From NCBI GenBank assembly GCA_015228935.1, contig JADGCO010000015.1, forward strand, positions 18,453 through 56,707: a stretch of DNA of 38,255 bases, in the 5' to 3' direction. The position numbers and the translations under genes are program-made. Numbering within the stretch: the first letter of the stretch is position 1; every line of letters begins with the position of its first letter. The stretch comes from Magnetococcales bacterium. GTDB lineage: Bacteria > Pseudomonadota > Magnetococcia > Magnetococcales > DC0425bin3. Shown piece after piece: positions 32,544 to 38,255 of the stretch. Under the pieces are notes generated by a model that was given only the letters and a program-made list of their open reading frames with translations, ran no database searches and was not told the origin of the DNA.

Positions 32544-33116
32544 ATGAACACTTCTTCCCTTTGGCGTTGCGTGCCCCTGGTCACCCTGATTCTTGCCGGT
32601 TGTGCTTCCGCACCGATTGGACCCAGTGTTCTGGCCATGCCCAGGAGTGGCCGGAGTTTTGACCAGTTTCGTTCCGACGATGCCGGGTGCCGTCAATATT
32701 CCCACAGCCTGTCGGGAGGCTCGGAGGTCGTCGATTCCGGAATGCGCAGTGCTGTCGCCGGTACGGTGATGGGGGCCGCCGCCGGGGCTGCCCTGGCCGG
32801 GCAACACGGTGCCGGTGTCGGTGCCGGTGCCGGATTGTTGGTGGGAAGTGTGGCCGGTATCGGAATGGGTCAGGATGCCGGCGAGCAGGCCCAGCGCAGA
32901 TATGATTATTCTTACATCCAGTGCATGTATGCCAAAGGGCACCAGGTTCCGGTGCCAAGTTATGCAGTACAAACCGTTCACATCCCGGCTTATCAAGGTG
33001 CCGTGGCACCGGTGATGCAGATGCCGGTTTATCAGGGTGTCGTGACACCGACGGGGGCTGTCTATCCACCGCCCCCGCCTCCTCCGGGTTATGTATTGCC
33101 ACAGTTCTCTCCGTGA
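32544..33116 (+). CDS. Glycine-zipper lipoprotein
   Basis: This 190-residue lipoprotein has signal peptide and lipobox MNTSSLWRCVPLVTLILAGC, with lipidation at C20. A glycine-zipper region follows (AVAGTVMGAAAGAALAGQHG, then AGAGLLVGSVAGIGMGQDAG), like YMGG/17-kDa antigen proteins that insert into or span the outer membrane. Then come QAQRRYDYSYIQCMYAKGHQVP and a Pro-rich tail ending PPPPPPGYVLPQF. It lies 70 bases after the Spy-like gene and 117 bases before the His-rich gene, probably as part of one envelope cluster. Exact function is unknown. Confidence 0.82.
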   Translation: MNTSSLWRCVPLVTLILAGCASAPIGPSVLAMPRSGRSFDQFRSDDAGCRQYSHSLSGGSEVVDSGMRSAVAGTVMGAAAGAALAGQHGAGVGAGAGLLVGSVAGIGMGQDAGEQAQRRYDYSYIQCMYAKGHQVPVPSYAVQTVHIPAYQGAVAPVMQMPVYQGVVTPTGAVYPPPPPPPGYVLPQFSP

Positions 33117-33233
33117 CAATAAAAAAATCATCATCAATCTTTTGCATGATCCGCGTGGCAGGTCGATCCATGAAACGGACCAATCGTCATCGATCTGTTT
33201 GGGTGATCCACGCGGCATGATGAGGATCTTCAT

Positions 33234-33812
33234 ATGAACATGAAAATAAACAAATTGTCATCGATCCTCTTGATGACAATTCTGGTGTTGCCACTGACAG
33301 CCGGGTCTCTTTTGGCAGGTGATCGTTCCGACAGTCGCAAGTCATGGAGCGGAAAAGATTCCCGCGGGCACGGCCATGGACATGACGGCAGATACAGCCA
33401 TGGACATGACGGCAGATACAGCCATGGACATGGTTCTGCCGGACATTCCTGGAAACATCTGTCCAACTGGCGTTCCGGACACTGGAAACATGGGCACCAC
33501 CATGGGCATTCGGGCTGGTGGTGGGTGGTGGGTGGTATCTGGCACCTCTATCCGCGTGCGGTCTATCCTTATCCCGATCCCTATTATCAGCCGCAGGTTG
33601 TCGTGCAACAGGTCTCCATACCGCCACAGGTTGTCCATACGGTTCAGACTCCCTTGCCCCCTCAGGTAGCCCAGGATTCGCCGACGTATCTGTCCGATAC
33701 CGGACAAACCTGCCGCGAATTCCAGACGACCATCACCATCGATGGCCTGAAATATCCGGGCAGGGGGGTTGCCTGTCAGCAGGCTGATGGTTCGTGGCAG
33801 ATGGCCCGGTGA
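33234..33812 (+). CDS. His/Gly-rich secreted protein with 17-kDa-antigen-type C-terminal motif
   Basis: This 192-residue exported protein starts with a signal peptide (NKLSSILLMTILVLPLTAGS, cleavage near LLAG). It has a His/Gly-rich mid-section (GHGHGHDGRYSHGHDGRYS, then WKHGHHHGHSGWWWVVGG) likely to bind metal, then a YPYPDPYYQPQ stretch and a C-terminal motif CREFQTTITIDGLKYPGRG and ACQQADGSWQ that recurs in outer-membrane surface-antigen-like proteins. Two ATGs (33234, 33240) are possible. A 10-bp inverted repeat covers codons 7-16 (33253-33281), and a 24-bp tandem repeat lies in the His-rich part. Metal binding is inferred from composition only. Confidence 0.75.
   Translation: MNMKINKLSSILLMTILVLPLTAGSLLAGDRSDSRKSWSGKDSRGHGHGHDGRYSHGHDGRYSHGHGSAGHSWKHLSNWRSGHWKHGHHHGHSGWWWVVGGIWHLYPRAVYPYPDPYYQPQVVVQQVSIPPQVVHTVQTPLPPQVAQDSPTYLSDTGQTCREFQTTITIDGLKYPGRGVACQQADGSWQMAR
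33253..33281 (+). promoter_or_regulatory. Strong hairpin at the start of the His-rich gene's coding region
   Basis: AATTGTCATC (33253-33262) and its perfect reverse complement GATGACAATT (33272-33281) flank a 9-base loop. It lies within 20-50 bases of the start codon and could slow translation or respond to a regulator. Confidence 0.4.
33375..33422 (+). repeat. 24-bp tandem repeat in the His-rich gene
   Basis: Two exact 24-bp units (33375-33398, 33399-33422) plus a partial third encode HGHDGRYS twice. It is a slippage-prone repeat in frame, so the number of His-rich units may vary between strains. Confidence 0.85.
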
Positions 33813-33883
33813 GGGTTTTGGCGATGGTTTTTACGCACTTTTTTTCTTGAAAACAGGGATGGCATCTGTCTACGGTAACCGGC

Positions 33884-35752
33884 ATGTCACACTCTCACGA
33901 TCAGGAAATCGGACCTCGGTCCTTTACCGACCTGCGGGAATTCATGCGGTTTTTGGAGTCCTGTGGCGAGCTGGTCCGGGTGGATGTCCCGGTCGATGCG
34001 CGTCTGGAAATAACAGAAATTTCCCGACGCCTGCTGGCGGTGGGCGGTCCGGCGGTGTTGTTCACCCGGGTACGCCATGCCGGCATGCCGGTGTTGGCCA
34101 ATCTGTTCGGCACCCAGCGCCGGGTTGGCCTGGGGATGGGACGCCGGGTGGAAGATTTGACGGAACTGGGTCATTTTCTGGCCACCTTGCGGGCACCGGA
34201 TCCGCCGCAGGGGTTGCGGGAGGGGTGGCAGTTGCTGCGGCGTCTCTCCCGGGTGCGGCATATGCGTCCGGGCTGGTTGCGTCATCCTCCCTGCCAGGAG
34301 GTGGTGTGGAGCGGCCCGGATGTCGATCTGGCCCGCCTGCCGGTCCAGACCTGCTGGCCCGAAGATGCCGGACCTTTGATCACCTGGCCTCTGGTCATCA
34401 CCCAGGGGCCCCAGGGGGGACCGGTCAACATCGGAGTTTATCGCCTGCAGGTGATTGGTCGCAACCGCGTGATCATGCGCTGGTTGCGGCACCGGGGTGG
34501 TGCCCAGCATGCCCGGGAACATGGCCGGACCCTGCCGGTGGCCGTGGCCATCGGCTGTGATCCGGCCACCATTCTGGCGGCGGTGACCCCGGTCCCGGAA
34601 ACCCTGTCGGAATATGCCTTCGCCGGCCTGCTGCGCGACAAGGCCGTCGAGGTGGCACCGGCCCTTTCCGTCCCTCTGCCGGTCCCGGCCCGGGCCGAAA
34701 TCATCCTGGAAGGGCAGGTGGATCTCATGGATCGTGCCATGGAAGGACCCTTCGGCGACCACACCGGCTACTACAACGAAACCGAACGCTTCCCGGTCAT
34801 GACGGTGCATAAGCTCACCATGCGCCGCAACCCGGTTTATCTGAGTACCTTTACCGGTCGGCCTCCCGATGAACCGGCCATCCTTGCCCTGGCCTTGAAT
34901 CGGGTCTTTGTGCCGTTGCTGAAAAAACAGTTTCCGGAGATTGAGGCCTTTCATCTGCCCATGGATGGGTGTTCCTACCGGGTGGCGGTGGTGGGGTTGC
35001 GCAAGCAGTATCCGGGACACGCCTTTCGCATCATGGCTGGAATCTGGGGATTCCTGCGCCAGTTTTTGTATACCAAATACGTGATTGTGGTGGATGCCAG
35101 CGTGCCCGTGGAACGGTGGAGTGCAGTGATCAAGGCCATGGGTCGCCATGTGCATGCGGCCCGGGATCTCAAGGTGATCGAAGCCACTCCCATCGACTAT
35201 CTGGACTTTGCCTCTCCCGAATCCGGTCTCGGTTCCAAGCTGGGCGTGGATGCCACCACCAAGATGGGGGCGGAGTTGGCGGGTGTGGTCGTCTCCCCGG
35301 ACGGTTGGGAACTCCGGGCAGCCGATTGGCCCACCGCCGTGGTGCGGATGGTCCCCTCCCTGCGGCGGGTTTACCGGGTTCCAGAGGCCCCCATGGTGGT
35401 GTTGACCCTGGATAAAAAAGATCCGCATGAGGCCCGCAAGGCAGTAGAAACTTTATGGCGTCTGGTCCCGCAGGGGGCTGGGGCCGAACAGATCCTGGTC
35501 ACCGATCCGGACATCGATCCCGAATCCTGGGCCGATATTTTGTGGGCCTTGGCCACCCGGACCGATCCGGCCCGTGATCTCCTGCGCGAGCGGGACTCGG
35601 GGCGTTTTGCCCTGGACGCCACCAACAAACTGCCGGCAGAGACCAGCCGGGTCTGGGGACGGGTTTTGCAGATGGATCCGGTGACCCGGGATCTGGTCAG
35701 CGGGCGTTGGAGTGAATACGGCCTGCCAGGGTCCGGGAAGACGCCGTTTTGA
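33884..35752 (+). CDS. ubiD: UbiD-family prenyl-FMN-dependent decarboxylase
   Basis: This 622-residue protein matches UbiD decarboxylases, which use prenylated FMN (made by UbiX) to remove the carboxyl group of 4-hydroxy-3-polyprenylbenzoate in ubiquinone synthesis. Motifs seen are [42 protein letters not shown] with the key Arg, and [20 protein letters not shown] with the catalytic Glu. Its length exceeds E. coli UbiD (about 497 residues); the extra C-terminal stretch ([17 protein letters not shown], then [20 protein letters not shown]) is seen in the longer UbiD subgroup, so a menaquinone-pathway or other aromatic decarboxylase role remains possible. No ubiX is adjacent. The start lacks an obvious ribosome binding site. 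Confidence 0.88.
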   Translation: MSHSHDQEIGPRSFTDLREFMRFLESCGELVRVDVPVDARLEITEISRRLLAVGGPAVLFTRVRHAGMPVLANLFGTQRRVGLGMGRRVEDLTELGHFLATLRAPDPPQGLREGWQLLRRLSRVRHMRPGWLRHPPCQEVVWSGPDVDLARLPVQTCWPEDAGPLITWPLVITQGPQGGPVNIGVYRLQVIGRNRVIMRWLRHRGGAQHAREHGRTLPVAVAIGCDPATILAAVTPVPETLSEYAFAGLLRDKAVEVAPALSVPLPVPARAEIILEGQVDLMDRAMEGPFGDHTGYYNETERFPVMTVHKLTMRRNPVYLSTFTGRPPDEPAILALALNRVFVPLLKKQFPEIEAFHLPMDGCSYRVAVVGLRKQYPGHAFRIMAGIWGFLRQFLYTKYVIVVDASVPVERWSAVIKAMGRHVHAARDLKVIEATPIDYLDFASPESGLGSKLGVDATTKMGAELAGVVVSPDGWELRAADWPTAVVRMVPSLRRVYRVPEAPMVVLTLDKKDPHEARKAVETLWRLVPQGAGAEQILVTDPDIDPESWADILWALATRTDPARDLLRERDSGRFALDATNKLPAETSRVWGRVLQMDPVTRDLVSGRWSEYGLPGSGKTPF

Positions 35753-35762
35753 ATTTGAACGA

Positions 35763-36167
35763 TTATCTTGAAGAAGATTCATGCTGACTCAAACGGGCCA
35801 GGTCGTGATCGAAGCTTTCAACAGTCCAGCTATTGGTTTGAGCAGTGGCGATCAGCAGGGCGTCCACCACGTCCACATTATGGTCCCGGAACAGCTTGAG
35901 ACTGTCGCGTAATACAGGAAGAGAGCTGGCCTTCAAGCCTGGCATTTCCAGAAAGTTCAACAGTCGATTTGCCAATTCTGTACGTGGTACGTGATAAACT
36001 TTCAAAAGAACGTAGACGCACTCTACCAAGACCCCTTCCAACAAGTATGCATACTGCTGTCCCTGGCTGACTTTTGCCCAGAAGACCCCGGCGCGAATTG
36101 ACCAGTCTGGATGATCATTCAGCAAATAGCGGAGAATGACGTTGGTATCAACGACAACTGTCAACAT
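35763..36167 (-). CDS. PIN-domain toxin, VapC type
   Basis: This 134-residue PIN protein starts MLTVVVDTNVILRYLL with the catalytic aspartate in VDTN (D7). It has the conserved Glu in EGVLVECVYVL, DVVDALLIATA with further acidic residues and SFDHDLARL near the end. All are consistent with an active RNase toxin. It overlaps its antitoxin gene by 20 bases and is convergent with ubiD, ten bases away. Confidence 0.9.
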   Translation of the reverse strand: MLTVVVDTNVILRYLLNDHPDWSIRAGVFWAKVSQGQQYAYLLEGVLVECVYVLLKVYHVPRTELANRLLNFLEMPGLKASSLPVLRDSLKLFRDHNVDVVDALLIATAQTNSWTVESFDHDLARLSQHESSSR

Positions 36168-36441
36168 TTTGTGCCACCTCTGCCCATAGTCGTTCTCTTG
36201 CGACTTTCAAGGGAATGTAATCCTTCGCATAACGTTGCAGGCAGCCTGCCAGGATTTCTGATGGTACAGGTTCCTGCACAGGGAATGGCTTGTTTTCGGT
36301 CTGGCAGAGGATATTGCGTGTCACAATTTCGACCAGCATTTTCCTCAACGATTCACCCAGGGTCATATGCATCAACGCCGCTTGTTGCTCCAAGTGTTGG
36401 ATGATCGTCTCGTCTACATCAGGAATCACAATTTGGCCCAT
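36148..36441 (-). CDS. Antitoxin of the PIN toxin (ribbon-helix-helix, FitA-like)
   Basis: This 97-residue protein starts MGQIVIPDVDETIIQHLEQQA and continues MTLGESLRKMLVEIVTR, the same FitA-like ribbon-helix-helix architecture as at 15441, followed by a Pro/Glu-rich tail that would bind the toxin. The start at 36441 is chosen for the GGGGAG about six bases upstream; an in-frame ATG lies at 36465. It overlaps the toxin gene by 20 bases. Confidence 0.8.
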   Translation of the reverse strand: MGQIVIPDVDETIIQHLEQQAALMHMTLGESLRKMLVEIVTRNILCQTENKPFPVQEPVPSEILAGCLQRYAKDYIPLKVARERLWAEVAQNVDSCR

Positions 36442-36495
36442 GCTTTTTCTCCCCTGTGCTGGCATTTTCCAGTGGATTCATTCCTGCTCTTGAAT

Positions 36496-37599
36496 TCACT
36501 CCTGCTCTTTTTTTTTGACACAATAGATTCCACCCTCTTTCAGGCCCGGCTTGAAGCAGCCATTGCAGGATTGACAGGTCGATGGTGAGCGATCCCCTCG
36601 TTGCCACCTGTTGGCCAGATCCGGTTCGCGAATGAAAGGACGCGCCAGGGCAATATAATCCGCATCTCCTGATTGCAGGGTTTGTTCAAGCAGTTCCAGG
36701 GTGCGAAAGCCGCCCACCACCAGGATCGGACAACGCGCAACTGCCTTGATTTTGCGGGCCAGATCCCGATGATACCCCTCTTCGGCGAGTGAACCGGCCC
36801 GGCCCCGTACCGGAGTCTGTTTGCCGGATGCCGCCGTTCCTCCACTGACCTCGATGGCATCGATCCCCGCCGCTGCCAGTTTTTCCGCCGCGATCATGGC
36901 TTCGGCCAGCGTCAACCCTCCTGCCAGGAAGTCGTCGCCATTGAGCTTGATCAGCACCGGATAGTTGGGTCCCACCGTCTGCCGGACTGCGGCATGGACT
37001 TCCATTAAAAACCGCTGCCGATTTTCAATGCTGCCGCCATAGTCATCGGTGCGCTGGTTGCTCAGGGGGGAGAGGAACTGGTTGATCAAATAGCCGTGTG
37101 CCGCATGCAGTTGGACCGCATCGAAGCCGGATGCCTTGGCCCGGCGGGCCGCAGCGGCAAAGGCGCTGACCAGGGCGGCAATGTCGTCGCGGGTCATGGC
37201 CGCCGATGGCTCGGGACACAGGTCATTGCGGATTCCAGAGGGGGTCCATGGCAGGTGATTCAAACCGGTGGTGTCGGCCTTGCCTCCCGTATGCACCAGT
37301 TGAACAGCAATGGTTCCCCCTTCGACATGGACGGCTTTTGTCAAACGTTGCAGGGCATCGATCCGCTCATCCGTATGAATACCCATGGCCCCGGCCAGTT
37401 GGCGACCATCGGCCCGTACATGGGCATATCCGGTCACGATCAACCCCACGCCGCCCCGGGCCAGATCCCGATAACAGGTCATGAGTCGATCCGTCGGGCT
37501 TCCATCCTCGGTACACATGCCCTCCCAGGTGGCTGAACGAACCAGACGATTTTTCAACACCATGCCATTGATGACGGTTTTTTCAAAAATGTGTTTCAT
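36496..37599 (-). CDS. NADH:flavin oxidoreductase / Old Yellow Enzyme-family protein
   Basis: This 367-residue FMN-binding barrel matches the OYE family. NRLVRSATWEGMCTEDGSPT contains an early active-site region, VQLVHTGGKAD binds FMN, FDAVQLHAAHGYLINQFLSPLSNQRTDDYGGSIENRQRF is the hallmark stretch, and LVVGGFRT and YIALARPFIREPDL hold the FMN phosphate loops. The C terminus has four cysteines (CQSCNGCFKPGLKEGGIYC), reminiscent of the 4Fe-4S cluster site of 2,4-dienoyl-CoA reductase-type members, though no second FAD domain follows. The substrate is unknown. The start overlaps the upstream Rpn-like gene's stop by four bases. Confidence 0.9.
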   Translation of the reverse strand: MKHIFEKTVINGMVLKNRLVRSATWEGMCTEDGSPTDRLMTCYRDLARGGVGLIVTGYAHVRADGRQLAGAMGIHTDERIDALQRLTKAVHVEGGTIAVQLVHTGGKADTTGLNHLPWTPSGIRNDLCPEPSAAMTRDDIAALVSAFAAAARRAKASGFDAVQLHAAHGYLINQFLSPLSNQRTDDYGGSIENRQRFLMEVHAAVRQTVGPNYPVLIKLNGDDFLAGGLTLAEAMIAAEKLAAAGIDAIEVSGGTAASGKQTPVRGRAGSLAEEGYHRDLARKIKAVARCPILVVGGFRTLELLEQTLQSGDADYIALARPFIREPDLANRWQRGDRSPSTCQSCNGCFKPGLKEGGIYCVKKKEQE

Positions 37600-38255
37600 C
37601 CTGTCACCTCGCCAACTGTATTTCCACCCAAAACCTCAGACAACGAACCACCGTCCAGAACCCGGTCTGTCCACACCTGCAATGTTTCAAGGTTGGCAGC
37701 CTGCACCTGCGCTTCAACCTGGGCAGACAGGTCGGGAAAACGCCGCCGAAGCATTTGGAGTAAAATATTGGCCCTCTCTTCCTTGCGGCCTTTTATCCAT
37801 CCATCTTCCAGGGCCTGCTCGATGGCTCCCCGTTTGTCGGCAATGGCGATTCCGGCATTGTCATAAAATTCCAACTCTTCTGCCGTCATGTTGGCAGCCA
37901 TTGCCTTTTCAAACGCATGCCGAATCGGTGGCCAGGACATTTTTTCCGGAACGATTTCCAGCGATCCGGCATACCGGATGAACCAGATCCATTGATCGAG
38001 AAGACTCTCCACCTCTTCCAGGGATTTTTTGAACTTTGGCAACTCAATGAAATAATAAAGAATTTCTTGCAGGTATGTCTGACCGGTAAGCGTCTCGCGG
38101 TGTTCATGGCGGGAAACGCAATGGTCGAAACCGTCGAACAGAATAAAATCGGTGATCGTGATGGCAATCACCTGGTTGAGTTTCGGGTAATCCTCGCCCC
38201 GGGCGATCTGGTTGGCATAGGTCTTGGCGGCATTGTATTGGATGCGTTTCAACAT
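37596..38255 (-). CDS. Rpn/PDDEXK-family transposase-like nuclease (5' end outside window)
   Basis: This is the C-terminal 219 residues of a Rpn-type (recombination-promoting nuclease, PDDEXK_2, TIGR01784-like) protein. MLKRIQYNAAKTYANQIARG followed by DYPKLNQVIAITITDFILF is the mid-protein motif of the family, and LQMLRRRFPDLSAQVEAQVQ with LDGGSLSEVL is the usual tail. The catalytic N-terminal acids would lie outside the window; the Met at the edge is internal, so the gene is partial. Family members have Mg-dependent DNA nuclease activity and promote RecA-independent recombination. It overlaps the OYE gene by four bases. Confidence 0.85.
   Translation of the reverse strand: MLKRIQYNAAKTYANQIARGEDYPKLNQVIAITITDFILFDGFDHCVSRHEHRETLTGQTYLQEILYYFIELPKFKKSLEEVESLLDQWIWFIRYAGSLEIVPEKMSWPPIRHAFEKAMAANMTAEELEFYDNAGIAIADKRGAIEQALEDGWIKGRKEERANILLQMLRRRFPDLSAQVEAQVQAANLETLQVWTDRVLDGGSLSEVLGGNTVGEVTG

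Noticed and set aside
33887-35428. Minus-strand open frame of 513 codons
   Set aside because: It is antisense to ubiD, whose family motifs are clear; the minus frame is His/Gln/Gly-rich without motifs.
1-38255. Insertion sequence, integrase or prophage
   Set aside because: No DDE transposase, tyrosine or serine recombinase or phage structural gene was seen; the Rpn-type gene is not a classical IS transposase.

Overview
The window comes from a GC-rich Gram-negative bacterium. It has lipoprotein and signal-peptide genes, a CpxP/Spy-like periplasmic protein, UbiD, SspB, CheV and a large GGDEF-EAL protein, which together suggest a proteobacterium. The mix of many chemotaxis and c-di-GMP genes, many toxin-antitoxin loci and PD-(D/E)XK 'Rpn'-type genes resembles deep-branching alphaproteobacteria such as Magnetococcales. 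That placement is an impression from gene content only and has not been tested.

Layout. 1-1381: three tandem copies (one cut by the window edge, one full, one internally deleted) of a coiled-coil/PD-(D/E)XK-like gene. 1415-4093: GAF-GGDEF-EAL c-di-GMP protein. 4256-5818: bifunctional NAD(P)HX repair enzyme Nnr. 5826-6463: VapBC-type toxin-antitoxin (TA) pair. 6523-10549: housekeeping stretch (4Fe-4S aldo/keto reductase, trmB, ferredoxin-NADP reductase, SspB-like adaptor, ruvA). 10652-11280: hicB remnant facing an intact hicBA pair. 11416-14809: chemotaxis operon cheV-cheW-mcp, without cheA. 15010-15746: FitAB/VapBC-type pair. 15853-21834: one giant gene joining Ser/Thr kinase, TIR/DUF4062-like domain, STAND NTPase, membrane segment, 16 WD40 repeats and a Sel1-like tail. 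22193-23025: collapsed hicA fused in frame to hicB, then a DUF2442 gene. 23068-25493: ABC-2 exporter with an EamA permease. 25736-29061: livK-livH-livM without ATPase genes. 29064-29470: DUF2442 gene with a truncated DUF4160 partner. 29471-31521: RstBA/CpxAR-like two-component system, divergent from an envelope cluster (Spy/CpxP-like protein, glycine-zipper lipoprotein, His-rich secreted protein; 31856-33812). 33884-35752: UbiD-family decarboxylase. 35763-36441: another VapBC-type pair. 36496-37599: Old Yellow Enzyme-type oxidoreductase. 37596-38255: Rpn/PDDEXK transposase-like gene running off the window.

Two themes stand out. First, the window is full of small TA-type modules, several caught in decay: a hicB with its middle removed, a hicA collapsed into hicB, and a DUF4160 cut in half at the end of a histidine kinase gene. 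Other short tandem duplications also occur (nuclease-like gene, 3' end of cheV, WD40 units, a 41-bp repeat), so local recombination appears active. Second, there are two distinctive signalling units. One is the kinase-STAND-WD40 giant, the best candidate for an unusual sensing or conflict system. The other is the two-component system with a Spy-like target, whose shared intergenic region carries two near-perfect matches to the enterobacterial RstA box.

All functional calls rest on reading the translated sequence by eye; no database searches were run.
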